Shown here piece by piece: positions 35,437 through 44,118 of a stretch of DNA of 64,000 nucleotides (positions are counted from its first letter, which is position 1; every line of letters starts with the position of its first letter). Origin of the DNA: an uncultured bacterium (GTDB lineage: Bacteria > Planctomycetota > UBA1135 > GCA-002686595). Made by a program: the position numbers and the translations under genes. The notes below the pieces were generated by a model. It saw only the letters and a program-made list of their open reading frames with translations, searched no databases and was not told where the DNA came from. Location: NCBI GenBank assembly GCA_938083085.1, contig CALLKX010000014.1, forward strand, positions 1 to 64,000, read 5' to 3'.

Positions 35437-35473
35437 GGAGCCGAGCCCGGGGCGTCTCCGCCGTCCAGCGGGG

Positions 35474-36607
35474 TCAGCGGTCGAGTAGGCCGCCCGTCGC
35501 GAGCGCCTCGAGCACTTTGCCCGCCCCGAGGCTGTACCCGTGCACACTAGGGTGGCTCTGGTCCACCTCGCCATAGGGCCGGACCTCGCTGTCCATGAAC
35601 GGCTCGAGGAGGTCCACGACCGTGACGCCCCTGGGCGCGACGAACTCGGTCAGGTCGCGCTGGATCCGAGCGATGATGGCGAGGTCCGCCGCGTACTCGG
35701 CGGCGGGCTTGTCAGCCCGCGCGAGCTTCAGGGCGTCGACCTGGCCCACCGAGGGGAAGATGGCCAGCACGGGGGTCACCCCATCGGCCTTGAGGTCATC
35801 GAGCAGCGCGCCGAGGTCCGCGAGGTTGCGCTCAACGTAGGGCCTCGCCTGGGGGTGCCCGCTGTTGTGCTCCACCAGCGGCCGATTCTGGTCGTAGTAC
35901 GGCTTGATCTCCTGCGCCCCCTCCTGGTCGAAGCCCTCGAACTCGAAGCGCGGGGCCCTCTTGCGTAGCTTCCGCACCCAGTAGTCCAGGAGCGCGGTTC
36001 CCGCCAGCGGATGGTCGAGGGGCGCGAGCGTGCCGGTCACCCCGTAGCTGAGCGGGTCCAGGTCGTTCAGGTACCAGCCCAGGACCACCACGTCGGGCTT
36101 CATGGGCCGGACGAGCTTCTCGTAGAGCCGGTGCTCCTGCCAGGTGTTGTAGCCCGGGAGCCCGACGTTCAGCACCTCCACGTCCACGGCGCTCGACCGG
36201 GGACCGGAGGATCCCGTGTCTCCCGCAGCCCGAGCCGTGACGAGGTCCGCGAGGGCCTCCTCCAGTTGAACGGGATAAGTCTCGCCGTCCTCCACCCCCC
36301 ACCCGAAGGTGAACGAGTCCCCGAGGCAGACGACCCGCAGCCCGCCGTCTCCATCCAGCGCAGGGTCCGGCAGGTGACCCCGGAAGCCGAGCTCGTTGAT
36401 CTCGGCCGAGTGCATGAAGACGCCCCCCGCCGCGAGGATCTGGCGGGTCTGACCGGGGTGGAAGCGCGTCCCGACCTCGGGGTCAAACCACACCGAGGGG
36501 ATGGCGCCATAGCCCTGGGCGCGCAGCACCACCTCCGTTCCGCCGAGGAGGGCGAGGAACACGCCCGCCGAGAGGGCAAGTCTAGACAGGATCCGCTTCA
36601 TCTCCAT
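35474..36607 (-). CDS. Membrane-anchored SGNH/GDSL-type hydrolase
   Basis: 377 aa from the ATG at 36607 (MEMKRILSRL; a second ATG two codons on is possible). An N-terminal signal anchor (LALSAGVFLALLGGTEVVL) precedes an SGNH domain: block I VCLGDSFTFGWGVED (Ser near 96), GLPGYNTWQEH (block II-like Gly), LGWYLNDLDP (block III Asn), and DQSHPSVHGY (Asp-x-x-His, block V). The catalytic residues are therefore all present. It resembles the SGNH half of the fusion protein at 30.5 kb in its FDPE.G motif near the N-terminus and overall order, and may be an old duplicate. It is transcribed opposite to the carbamoyltransferase genes and converges with the 111-aa gene. Substrate unknown; an O-acyl esterase or transferase of a glycan is most likely. 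Confidence 0.85.
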   Translation of the reverse strand: MEMKRILSRLALSAGVFLALLGGTEVVLRAQGYGAIPSVWFDPEVGTRFHPGQTRQILAAGGVFMHSAEINELGFRGHLPDPALDGDGGLRVVCLGDSFTFGWGVEDGETYPVQLEEALADLVTARAAGDTGSSGPRSSAVDVEVLNVGLPGYNTWQEHRLYEKLVRPMKPDVVVLGWYLNDLDPLSYGVTGTLAPLDHPLAGTALLDYWVRKLRKRAPRFEFEGFDQEGAQEIKPYYDQNRPLVEHNSGHPQARPYVERNLADLGALLDDLKADGVTPVLAIFPSVGQVDALKLARADKPAAEYAADLAIIARIQRDLTEFVAPRGVTVVDLLEPFMDSEVRPYGEVDQSHPSVHGYSLGAGKVLEALATGGLLDR

Positions 36608-36677
36608 GGAGTGTATCCCCACCGGGCGCCTGAGCCGGGGATACTGTTGAGCGTCTCCACGAGCCCCCCCTCCTCCC

Positions 36678-36806
36678 ATGCGATTCCTACGCGAGAACTG
36701 GATCTGGATTGCCGTCCCCGTGGCGGTGTTCGTCGCCGCTGCGGTCTACCTCTACACCTCGGGCGGCGGAGCGTACTCCGGCCCAACCGGGTACGAGACG
36801 CACTGA
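36678..36806 (+). CDS. 42-aa DUF5989-like membrane microprotein
   Basis: A short frame of 42 codons plus stop, MRFLRENWIWIAVPVAVFVA to the end GPTGYETH. The N-terminal MxFLRENW-W-x-PV pattern and a single membrane helix are as in small DUF5989-type peptides that accompany carbamoyltransferase/SGNH loci; the usual FIYxxF ending is replaced here. It is divergent from the SGNH gene, with 70 bp between them. The match in type to the C-terminus of the fusion protein at 30.5 kb supports it being a real gene, but it is short and codon evidence is limited. Confidence 0.6.
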   Translation: MRFLRENWIWIAVPVAVFVAAAVYLYTSGGGAYSGPTGYETH

Positions 36807-36871
36807 GGCCGCCGCGTCGCGGTTTCGGAACGGGGCAGCCCGCGTGGGTCAGCCTGACGGCTGAAGCTCAC

Positions 36872-36897
36872 GAGCCTCCGCTCAGAGCCTCCGCTCA
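36872..36897. repeat. Two 13-bp repeats GAGCCTCCGCTCA
   Basis: Two identical 13-bp units in tandem, with a partial third (GAGCC), downstream of the 42-aa gene. Confidence 0.85.
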
Positions 36898-36930
36898 GAG
36901 CCCCTCCGCGGGAGCTTTCCGCTGGGTCGG

Positions 36931-36969
36931 TCCCCGGGTTCACTCCCCGGGCTCACTCCCCGGGCTCAC
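36931..36969. repeat. Three 13-bp repeats TCCCCGGGCTCAC
   Basis: Three tandem units (the first with one mismatch). The last copy overlaps the stop codon of the deacetylase gene at 36966-36968. Confidence 0.9.
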
Positions 36970-38051
36970 TCCACGAGGTCGATCCCGAGGCGGCGCAGGA
37001 GCTCGAAGCCGCCCGAGGCCTCCGTACCCACCTCGTGCAGCGCGGTCCCGTCATGGATCGGCCAGCGCTTCAGCAGATACGGGTCGGTCGACCTGTGGTT
37101 GACTCCCGCGTGGGTCGTAACGGCGCAGGTGTATCCCGCGGCACGGACCATGCCTGGGCTGTGCTCATCGATGTCCCAGCGCCGGCCGTAGGGATAGGCG
37201 AACACGTGCCCCGAAGCCCCCAGGGGCGCCTGCCCATCATCGGAGACCTCCTCCCCGAGCAGCTCCCTGAGCAGAGCGGCGCCGCCCGAGATCTCACGCT
37301 CCTGAGCGTCCACCCCGAGCCGACCGAGGACGGGGTGGTGCGCCGTATGCCCGCCGACCTCGACCGACGCCGAGGCCGCCAGCGCCTGGGCCTCCTCCCT
37401 CGAGAGGTAGAGGTCGTCGACGATCCCCGCAGGGTCGCCTCCCTCCGCTTTGACCAGCTCCAGCAGCACCGCATCTCGACGGATGGGATCCGCGTCGTAC
37501 TTGAGCTTGCGCTTCAGCGCTCCCGCGTCCGTGACGCCAACCGGGGCGCCCGGAACATCGCCGAGTCTGGCCGTGACGCGCGCCGCCGCCTCTGTCGCGC
37601 CGAGCCGGCCCACGAGCCAGCCGAGCGAATGGAGCCAGGGGAGCTCCCGCGCGGCGACGGCGCCTCCCTCCAGGAAGACCGTCGCGCGCGCCCCCGTACG
37701 TTCGAGCAGCGGGACCAGATCATGGAGGTTGTCGCGATAGCCATCGTCCATGGTCAAGGCGACCATCGAACGGCCAGCGTTGCGGCTGCGCAGCCGCTCC
37801 AGCCCCTCGCCGAGGGTCACGAGATCGTGGCTCCGGCGGAGCGCGGTGAGGATCGCCTCCAGGCGGGCCCCGGAGATCTTCATGTCCGCGTCGAGGGAGC
37901 CATTGGTCTCCGGCTGGTCGACGCAATGGCCATAGAGCACGAGCAGGCGCGGCCGGGAGCACCGATCCACGACCCGGTGGAGCCCCGTCCCCCAGAGGAC
38001 GCGGGCGTACAGGCCCCGCAGGCCCGACTTGATCCGGTGCTTGAGCCCCAC
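36966..38051 (-). CDS. Polysaccharide deacetylase (NodB/CE4 family)
   Basis: 361 aa. NodB-type domain with the catalytic/metal Asp pair TMDDGYRDN, ATVFLEGG, the two metal His in GGHTAHHPVL, and FAYPYGRRWDID with AAGYTCAVTTHAG. A helical insert of about 100 residues between the first two motifs is typical of deacetylases from O-antigen and exopolysaccharide loci. There is no signal peptide, so it probably acts on a lipid-linked or nucleotide precursor in the cytoplasm. It lies 11 bp after the GNAT gene, forming a two-gene operon. The substrate is presumably an N-acetylated sugar; this is inferred from the family. Confidence 0.9.
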   Translation of the reverse strand: MGLKHRIKSGLRGLYARVLWGTGLHRVVDRCSRPRLLVLYGHCVDQPETNGSLDADMKISGARLEAILTALRRSHDLVTLGEGLERLRSRNAGRSMVALTMDDGYRDNLHDLVPLLERTGARATVFLEGGAVAARELPWLHSLGWLVGRLGATEAAARVTARLGDVPGAPVGVTDAGALKRKLKYDADPIRRDAVLLELVKAEGGDPAGIVDDLYLSREEAQALAASASVEVGGHTAHHPVLGRLGVDAQEREISGGAALLRELLGEEVSDDGQAPLGASGHVFAYPYGRRWDIDEHSPGMVRAAGYTCAVTTHAGVNHRSTDPYLLKRWPIHDGTALHEVGTEASGGFELLRRLGIDLVE

Positions 38052-38062
38052 GACGCCGGCGG

Positions 38063-39148
38063 TCAGCCGATCAACTCCGCGTCACGGTCCGCGTCCGTCC
38101 AAAACCACTGCGCCGGCTGGCGCGCGATGCTGATCTTGGGGTGTGCCTCGTCGAGGACTCGCACGATGATCGGGCGCACGTCATCGGCCTTCGAGGGCCG
38201 GAAGCCCGACCCCTTGAGCTCTCGCTCCCAGCCCGACCCTACCACCGCGTGGGCTCGCGCCACCGAGGCGCCGGCCTTCCGAAGGTGCCCAAGCCCGGCC
38301 TCAAGCGCCGCCGCGAACGCCACGTCGTCCACGGCCACGATGTCCGCCACGTAGCCGGCGGTCTCTCCGCGCTCAGGGAGCTGAACCACGCACCATCCGC
38401 ACATGGTGCCGTCCGGCTGGTACACGCCGTGGCACCGAAAGCGGCCCGACGGCGCGTCCACGAAGCGCCAGTTCATGTACTCGTGGTCCCGCTGAATGAA
38501 CCAGGGGTGGCGTGCGGCGACGGCCTCCGCCACGGCGTCCGCCTCCGGCTTGAAGCGTGCGATCGGCACGACGTTGCAGCGCGCAAAGAAGCGCTTGCGG
38601 AGGCGTCCGCGGGCCATCGTGCCGCGCCACGCTGCCCACGGAACCGTGGCGGCCGCCAGCCGGCTCACCTTGAGGCGCTCAGTGCGAGCCCCCGCGTCGC
38701 TGACCAGGACAAACGTCCACGGACGCAGCTGGCCGACCTCCTCCCACCCCAGATCTCGCACAAAGATGTGCGCGGACGCCCGGTTGGGGAGACCAAAGAC
38801 CACGGGCCAGCCGGCCTCGCGCGCAGCCTCCATGGTCGCCCGGTCGAGGGCTGAGAAGAGCCCGCCGCCGCGTGCCTCGGGCGCGGTCATCACGTCCCCT
38901 GTCTCGCCGACGAGGACCCCCTCATCCCCTGCCAGCCGCCGGGGCCCGCAGGCGTAGCTAGCCGTGAGCCCGGCCGCCCCATCGACGACCGTGGTGATCG
39001 CGGCCCCGTGGGGCCCCTGGTCGTAGCGCCAGGGGAGCACAGCCGCCCCGTCCTGCCGCTCGAAGCAGCTATCGAACAGGGCGGCCTGGGCGTCCCGGTC
39101 CGCGGGGGAGGCGGTTCGGGGTGTGGCGGTTGATTCAGGCTGGGTCAT
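38063..39148 (-). CDS. GNAT-family acyltransferase
   Basis: 361 aa from the ATG at 39148. The open frame runs upstream to 39640, but that part is antisense to the FTCD gene. The central GNAT motif A is MTAPEARGGGLFSALDRATMEAA, preceded by VLVGETGDV. The later half has AARHPWFIQRDHEYMNWRFVDAP, a pattern common in acyltransferases of polysaccharide loci, followed by a second GNAT-like half (WCVVQLPERGETAGYVADIVAVDD). It is probably an N-acyltransferase acting on an amino sugar. Pairing with a deacetylase suggests acyl exchange on a sugar amine; this is inference. The gene diverges from the FTCD gene with 190 bp between. Confidence 0.8.
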   Translation of the reverse strand: MTQPESTATPRTASPADRDAQAALFDSCFERQDGAAVLPWRYDQGPHGAAITTVVDGAAGLTASYACGPRRLAGDEGVLVGETGDVMTAPEARGGGLFSALDRATMEAAREAGWPVVFGLPNRASAHIFVRDLGWEEVGQLRPWTFVLVSDAGARTERLKVSRLAAATVPWAAWRGTMARGRLRKRFFARCNVVPIARFKPEADAVAEAVAARHPWFIQRDHEYMNWRFVDAPSGRFRCHGVYQPDGTMCGWCVVQLPERGETAGYVADIVAVDDVAFAAALEAGLGHLRKAGASVARAHAVVGSGWERELKGSGFRPSKADDVRPIIVRVLDEAHPKISIARQPAQWFWTDADRDAELIG

Positions 39149-39338
39149 GGGTCTTCGGGCGTGGCCTCGTCGAGATGGTAGCGGTCCGAGAGTGGGTTCG
39201 ACTGCCCCTAGCGGCGAGACGCGCCGGGATCGGTCTGATAGAACGTTCGGGCCAGCCTGCTCCCGCAGGCCGCTCTCCCGCTCAACCGCCCCTCCCGGCA
39301 GCCTCCACCGCGCCCCCCCCGGCGCCCCATCACCCCAA

Positions 39339-41006
39339 ATGGCCAAGCTCATTGAATGCGTCCCCAACTTCTCGGAGGGTCGTGACCCCGCGGTCCTTGA
39401 GGCCATCTCGAGCGCCGTCCGCGCCGTCGACGGGGTGACCCTCCTCGATGTGGACCCGGGGAAGGCCACCAACCGCACCGTGTTCACCTTCGTGGGTGAG
39501 CCCGAGCCGGTCATCGAGGCCGCGGTCCAGGCAGCGCGCGTGGGCGCGGAGCTGATCGACATGTCCACCCACAGCGGGGAACACCCGCGCTTCGGCGGCA
39601 TGGACGTGTGCCCCCTGGTCCCCGTCTCCGGGATCACCATGGAGGAGACCGTCGAGCACGCGCGGACCCTCGCGCGCCGGCTCGGTGAGGAGGTCGGCCT
39701 GACGATCTACTGCTACGAGAACGCCGCCTTCACCGACGAGCGGCGCAACCTCGCAGTGGTCCGCGCCGGTGAATACGAGGGCCTCGCGGCCCGCGTCGGC
39801 ACTGACCAGTGGAAGCCCGACTTCGGCCCCGCCGAGTTCCAGCCGCGCACCGGCGCCACCGCGGTCAGCGCGCGCGACTTCCTCGTGGCCTACAACGTCA
39901 ACCTGAACACGACCTCATCCAGGCGGGCGAACGCCATCGCCTTCGATGTGCGCGAGAAGGGGCGCGTCAAGCGAGCGCCGGACCCGCTCACCGGGGAGGT
40001 GGTCCGCGACGCGAACGGCGACCCCGTCTGGGAGCCGGGCCTCCTCAAGGCCTGCAAGGGCATCGGGTGGTTCATCGAGGAGTATGGGGTCGCGCAGATC
40101 TCCATGAACCTCACCGACCTCTCGGTCACCCCGGTGCACGCCGCCTTCGACGCCTGCGAGGCCCGTGCCTCGGCCCGTGGAATCCGGGTCACCGGGTCCG
40201 AGGTCGTCGGCCTCGTCCCGCTCGCGGTGCTGCTGGACGCCGGGCGCCACTACCTCGCCAAGCAGGGCCGCTCCCTGGGCGTGAGCGACGCGGAGCTGAT
40301 CAAGATCGCGGTGCGGACCATGGGGCTCGACGAGCTGAGCCCCTTCGACCCGCAAACGCGGGTCATCGAGTACGCGATCCGCGAAGGGGCCAGCAAGCGC
40401 CTCGTGGACATGACCCTCGAGGCGCTCGTCCACGAGACCGCATCCGAATCCCCCGCTCCGGGCGGCGGTTCGGTGGCCGCCGCGGTGGGCGCCCTCGGCG
40501 CCGCTCTCGGGACCATGGTCGCCAACCTCTCCAGCCACAAGCGCGGCTGGGATGACCGTTGGGAAGAGTTCTCCGAGGTCGCCGTGGCCGGCAAGCGCTG
40601 CCACGACACCCTGCTCGACCTCGTCGACGAGGACACCGCGGCCTTCAACCGGATCATGGCCGCTTGGAAGGCGGACAAGGCCCACCGGGACGCCGCCATC
40701 CAGGACGCGACTCGCTACGCCATCGAGGTTCCTCTGCGCGTCATGCGCACGGCCCTCGACGCCATGGGGATCTGCGAGGCCATGGCGGAGAAGGGCATGG
40801 AGGCCTCCCTGTCCGATGCCGCCGTGGGCGCCCTCTGCACCCGGACGGCCGTGCTCGGCGCGGGCTTGAACGTGCGCATCAACGCCCAGGACCTCACGGA
40901 TGAGGCCGCCAAGGCGAAGTTCCTCGCAGAGGCCGGGGCCATGGAGGAAGAGGCGCGGCGCAGGGAGCAGGCCGTGGTCGATGGCGTGGCCGCGCGGCTC
41001 GGCTGA
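39339..41006 (+). CDS. ftcD: Bifunctional glutamate formimidoyltransferase / formimidoyl-THF cyclodeaminase
   Basis: 555 aa from the ATG at 39339 (MAKLIECVPNFSEGRDPAVL). Residues 1 to about 340 are the formiminotransferase domains (VPNFSEGRD, DVDPGKATNRTVFTFVG, MSTHSGEHPRFGGMDVCPLV with the catalytic His, NVNLNTT). The C-terminal 190 residues are the cyclodeaminase (ASESPAPGGGSVAAAVGALG, MVANLS, DEDTAAFNRIMAA). The fused form is the animal-type arrangement and occurs in scattered bacteria. It passes a formimino group from histidine breakdown to folate and then forms methenyl-THF. No hut genes lie in the window. Confidence 0.95.
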   Translation: MAKLIECVPNFSEGRDPAVLEAISSAVRAVDGVTLLDVDPGKATNRTVFTFVGEPEPVIEAAVQAARVGAELIDMSTHSGEHPRFGGMDVCPLVPVSGITMEETVEHARTLARRLGEEVGLTIYCYENAAFTDERRNLAVVRAGEYEGLAARVGTDQWKPDFGPAEFQPRTGATAVSARDFLVAYNVNLNTTSSRRANAIAFDVREKGRVKRAPDPLTGEVVRDANGDPVWEPGLLKACKGIGWFIEEYGVAQISMNLTDLSVTPVHAAFDACEARASARGIRVTGSEVVGLVPLAVLLDAGRHYLAKQGRSLGVSDAELIKIAVRTMGLDELSPFDPQTRVIEYAIREGASKRLVDMTLEALVHETASESPAPGGGSVAAAVGALGAALGTMVANLSSHKRGWDDRWEEFSEVAVAGKRCHDTLLDLVDEDTAAFNRIMAAWKADKAHRDAAIQDATRYAIEVPLRVMRTALDAMGICEAMAEKGMEASLSDAAVGALCTRTAVLGAGLNVRINAQDLTDEAAKAKFLAEAGAMEEEARRREQAVVDGVAARLG

Positions 41007-41047
41007 TCCAACCGGCGCACGGACCACCCTGGCCCAGCCCGGCAGAG

Positions 41048-41152
41048 TTCGCCCATGGGGTTCGCCCATGGGGTTCGCCCATGGGGTTCGCCCCTGGGGG
41101 TCGACTCAGTGGGTCGACTCAGTGGGTTGATTCAGTGGGTTGATTCAGTGAG
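41048..41152. repeat. Two adjacent 4 x 13-bp tandem arrays
   Basis: 41048-41099 is four copies of TTCGCCCATGGGG (the last is TTCGCCCCTGGGG), then one G, and 41101-41152 is four copies of TCGACTCAGTGGG (the last two are TTGATTCAGTGGG/-GAG). The two arrays have unrelated unit sequences but the same 13-bp period and copy number. They lie between the FTCD stop codon and a strong terminator hairpin. Confidence 0.95.
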
Positions 41153-41166
41153 ACCGCCGAACGAAC

Positions 41167-41202
41167 ACGGGCGGCCCCGCAGTGATCTGCGGGGCCGCCC
41201 GT
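41167..41202. terminator. Bidirectional terminator hairpin
   Basis: Perfect 16-bp stem, ACGGGCGGCCCCGCAG with a TGAT loop and its complement, followed by TTCGTT on the plus strand. It lies between the convergent FTCD and radical SAM genes, so it can serve both. Confidence 0.85.
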
Positions 41203-41242
41203 TTCGTTCCCGTGCGAGCCTTGCGCGGCTCGCCGGCCGCTC

Positions 41243-42649
41243 TCAGTGGTGGCTCGTCACGACGTGACGCTGAGGCGCGGGCACGAGGCCCACCGCGCGA
41301 CCGACGCGCTTGCGTCCGTGCTGCGGGTTCTCGATGTAGTAGAGCGCGCGCTCGTAGACCCGGCGCAGGCGCTGGGGCATGGAGTAATACCACTGCTCGT
41401 AGGAGCGGACCATGCGCTTGCGCAGCTCCTCCAGCTCGATCTGGCTGAAGTGCTCGTGCTTGTAGCCGGAGCGGTTGGACGACACGTAGTTCTCCGACAG
41501 GTCGGAGATGTCGATGGAGGCCTGGTAGTTGTCCCAGGACTCGGTGCCGATGAGCGGGTTGAACACCGAGATCCGGATCAGGTCCGGGCCCGCGAGGCGC
41601 AGGACCTTCTCGGTCTCCGCCACGTCCTGGGGCGTCTCGCCGGGCGAGCCGACGATCAGGTAGACCTTGGCCCAGATGCCCGCGCGGCGGGTCATCTTGG
41701 CGGCGTTGACGATCACCTCGGGGGTGAGGTCCTTCTTCAGCACGTCCAGCATGCGCTGGGAACCGGACTCCCAGCCGTAGTAGATCCGGCGGCAGCCGGC
41801 GCGGTGCATGTGCTTGAGCAGCGGGTAGTCCACGCAGTCAGCGCGGGTGTTGGCCACCCACTCGAACTTCAGCCCGCGGCGGATGATCTCGTCGCACATC
41901 TCATGGATGCGCTTCTTGCGCAGCGTGAGAATCTCATCGACGAAGAGGATCACGCCCGGATCGTACGTCTTGATGATGTGCTCGAGCTCGTCGACGATCG
42001 CCTCGGTCGAGCGCACGCGGAAGCCGCGACCCGTGAGCTCCTTCTGGCAGAAGATGCACTTGAAGGGGCATCCACGCGTGGTGAAGATGTAGCAGAGGTG
42101 CTCGGGGTTGTTCTTGAAGTACGACTCCATCGGCAGGAGGTGCCGGGCGGGAATCGGGAGCTCGTCGAGCTTCTTGATGAGCGGGGGGGCGGGGTTGTCG
42201 ACCCACAGCTCTCCCTCGCGCATGGACGCGAGCCCTGCCACGTCCTGGAGCGCCTTGTCGTCGTTGCCCTCGATCCCGCGGATCAGCTGAGGCAGGGTGT
42301 GCTCCGCCTCACCCTTGAGCACGTAGTCGAAGTGCCCGCTGTCCAGGAAGACGCCCTGGTCCACCGAGGCGTGCGGCCCACCCATGACCGTGGTCTTGCC
42401 CTGCTCCTTGGCGTACTTCGCCCAGGCGATCGCACGGCGGATGTTCGGCGTCAGCGCGCTGAAGCCGATGATGTCGTTGGCGTCGATCGCCGCCTTCATC
42501 TCCTGGTCCGTGCCGATGCGCTCGTCATGCAACGCGATCGGGAGCCCCTCGCGCTCCATCTGGGCGCCGAGGTAGCCGATGCCGAGGATCATCGAGAGGG
42601 GATCCTCTTGGACGTGCGGCTTGACGTAGGTAAGAAGTGTCTTCTGCAT
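41243..42649 (-). CDS. B12-binding domain radical SAM protein
   Basis: 468 aa from the ATG at 42649 (MQKTLLTYVKPHVQEDPLSM). The N-terminal 130 residues form a cobalamin-binding-like fold (DIIGFSALTPNIRRA, TTVMGGPHASVD, YVLKGEAEHTLPQLI). The radical SAM core has the CxxxCxxC cluster motif in TTRGCPFKCIFCQKE, then DEILTLRKKRIHEM and GCRRIYYGWESGSQRMLD. The C-terminal 120 residues are unassigned. Class B radical SAM enzymes often methylate unreactive carbons, or rearrange or cyclise substrates. The reaction here is not readable. It follows the long glycosyltransferase operon on the same strand after a 218-bp gap, so it may be separately transcribed. Confidence 0.9.
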   Translation of the reverse strand: MQKTLLTYVKPHVQEDPLSMILGIGYLGAQMEREGLPIALHDERIGTDQEMKAAIDANDIIGFSALTPNIRRAIAWAKYAKEQGKTTVMGGPHASVDQGVFLDSGHFDYVLKGEAEHTLPQLIRGIEGNDDKALQDVAGLASMREGELWVDNPAPPLIKKLDELPIPARHLLPMESYFKNNPEHLCYIFTTRGCPFKCIFCQKELTGRGFRVRSTEAIVDELEHIIKTYDPGVILFVDEILTLRKKRIHEMCDEIIRRGLKFEWVANTRADCVDYPLLKHMHRAGCRRIYYGWESGSQRMLDVLKKDLTPEVIVNAAKMTRRAGIWAKVYLIVGSPGETPQDVAETEKVLRLAGPDLIRISVFNPLIGTESWDNYQASIDISDLSENYVSSNRSGYKHEHFSQIELEELRKRMVRSYEQWYYSMPQRLRRVYERALYYIENPQHGRKRVGRAVGLVPAPQRHVVTSHH

Positions 42650-42867
42650 CGTGAGCGACCCCTGCGGGGCTGCGCGGGCGATAAGGAAATTCCTGGGGGC
42701 CGGGAGAGCCTTCACCCCAGCCAGGCGGCAGGAGTCAAAGTGTACGACGCTCAGGGCAGAGCCGTCGGCTTTAGGATCTCCCACTGAGTATCGGCTCATT
42801 TGCTCGCCAGAAGTGACGAGTTCCCAGGTTGATGCACGCAGGGCCTACCCTGCGACCGCCTGACGCG

Positions 42868-44118
42868 TCACTCCAGCCCCGCAGCGGCCCGGTACTCGGC
42901 GAGGAATTCATCCGCGAGACGGCCCATGGAGAAGCGCTCCAGGAGCGCCGCGCGCCCCGCCTCCCCCATCCTCGTCCTCAGTTCGTCGTCCCGCAGGAGG
43001 CACGCGATCCGCTCCGCGTAGGCCGGGACGTCAAATGGGTTCTCGATGAAGCCCGAGACGCCGTCCTCGACGACCTCCATGGAGCCACCGAAGCGCGTCG
43101 CGACCACCGGACGGCGCTGCTCCATGGCCTCGAGGTTGACGATCCCGAAGGTGTCGAAGCACAGGGATGGCGTCACGAACACGTCCGCCGCGGCGTAGGC
43201 CAGGGGCAGCTCCTCCGGCCCGAGCCAGCCCGTGGGCACCACCAGGTCGTCCACGCCGAGCCGGACCGCCTGCGGTCGGAACTCCCCATCGTAGGTCTCC
43301 CTGCGCCCCATCACGATGAGCCGAACGTCGGGGAACTCCGGGCGCAGGAGCGCCAACATCTCTAGCAGCTTGCCCACGCCCTTCTGCTCATGGAGCCGGC
43401 CGCCGATGGCCAGGACCTTGCACCCGGTGAGCCCGTGGCGGGCGCGAAACCCCTCGACCGCCGAGTCCTCGGGGGTCTCACTCAGCTCCAGCGCGTTGTG
43501 CACGGTCCGGTGAACCGGAAGCCCGTTGGCGCGCATCACGCGGCCCAGCTCATCGGACACCACCGTCACCCGATCCACGTCGCGCTCCAGCACCTCCCTG
43601 ATGCGGCGGTTCCGGCCAGGCCGGAAGCGGAGGCGCTGGCACGGGATGCACTTGCTCGACCGGGCGACCACGTCATCCAGCTTGCCGCCGTGTTCTTCAC
43701 CGCCGTGGAAGCAGGTGAGCTTCTGATAGCAGAACGTCATGGCGTCGTGGGACGTGAAGACGACCCTCGCGCCGGCCGCCTTCGCCATGGTCAGGGAGTG
43801 GTACCCGAGGTGCGTGTGCACGAGGTGGGCATGGACCACGTCCGGCCGGAACTCCCCCAGCACCGCGGCGAGGGGCCGCTCGATGGCGCGATTCCGGAGG
43901 GACACCCAGCCCCTCCAGCGGAGCGGGTAGTCCGAGTGCAATCGGAAGACGGTCGTGCCGTCGATCACGGTGGGCGTCGCGTCCCCCGCGCCACGCACCG
44001 TCGCCACCACCGCGGTCTGATGCCCGCGCGCCCGGAGCTCCCGGGCGAGGCCGTACATCTGCCGTACGCTCGAGCCCACGCCGGGGTCGGCGATCTCACA
44101 GAAGAAGAGAACGTTCAC
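42868..44118 (-). CDS. Glycosyltransferase family 4 (last gene of the glycan operon)
   Basis: 416 aa. GTG at 44118 overlaps the TGA of the upstream glycosyltransferase gene (GTGA). The N-terminal domain is VNVLFFCEIADPGVGSSVRQ and HAHLVHTHLGYHSLTM. An unusual Cys-rich stretch follows (FCYQKLTCFHGGEE, SSKCIPCQRLRFR), as in GT4 enzymes that carry a small extra zinc-like knuckle. The C-terminal donor domain has VLAIGGRLHEQKGVGKLLEML and the E-type loop SLCFDTFGIVNLEAMEQRRPV, where the first Glu of EX7E is replaced by Phe/Asp. It is most likely a sugar transferase in glycan assembly. Confidence 0.88.
   Translation of the reverse strand: MNVLFFCEIADPGVGSSVRQMYGLARELRARGHQTAVVATVRGAGDATPTVIDGTTVFRLHSDYPLRWRGWVSLRNRAIERPLAAVLGEFRPDVVHAHLVHTHLGYHSLTMAKAAGARVVFTSHDAMTFCYQKLTCFHGGEEHGGKLDDVVARSSKCIPCQRLRFRPGRNRRIREVLERDVDRVTVVSDELGRVMRANGLPVHRTVHNALELSETPEDSAVEGFRARHGLTGCKVLAIGGRLHEQKGVGKLLEMLALLRPEFPDVRLIVMGRRETYDGEFRPQAVRLGVDDLVVPTGWLGPEELPLAYAAADVFVTPSLCFDTFGIVNLEAMEQRRPVVATRFGGSMEVVEDGVSGFIENPFDVPAYAERIACLLRDDELRTRMGEAGRAALLERFSMGRLADEFLAEYRAAAGLE

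Noticed and set aside
41048..41152. CRISPR-like array
   Set aside because: The units are contiguous 13-mers without spacers, and no cas genes are near.
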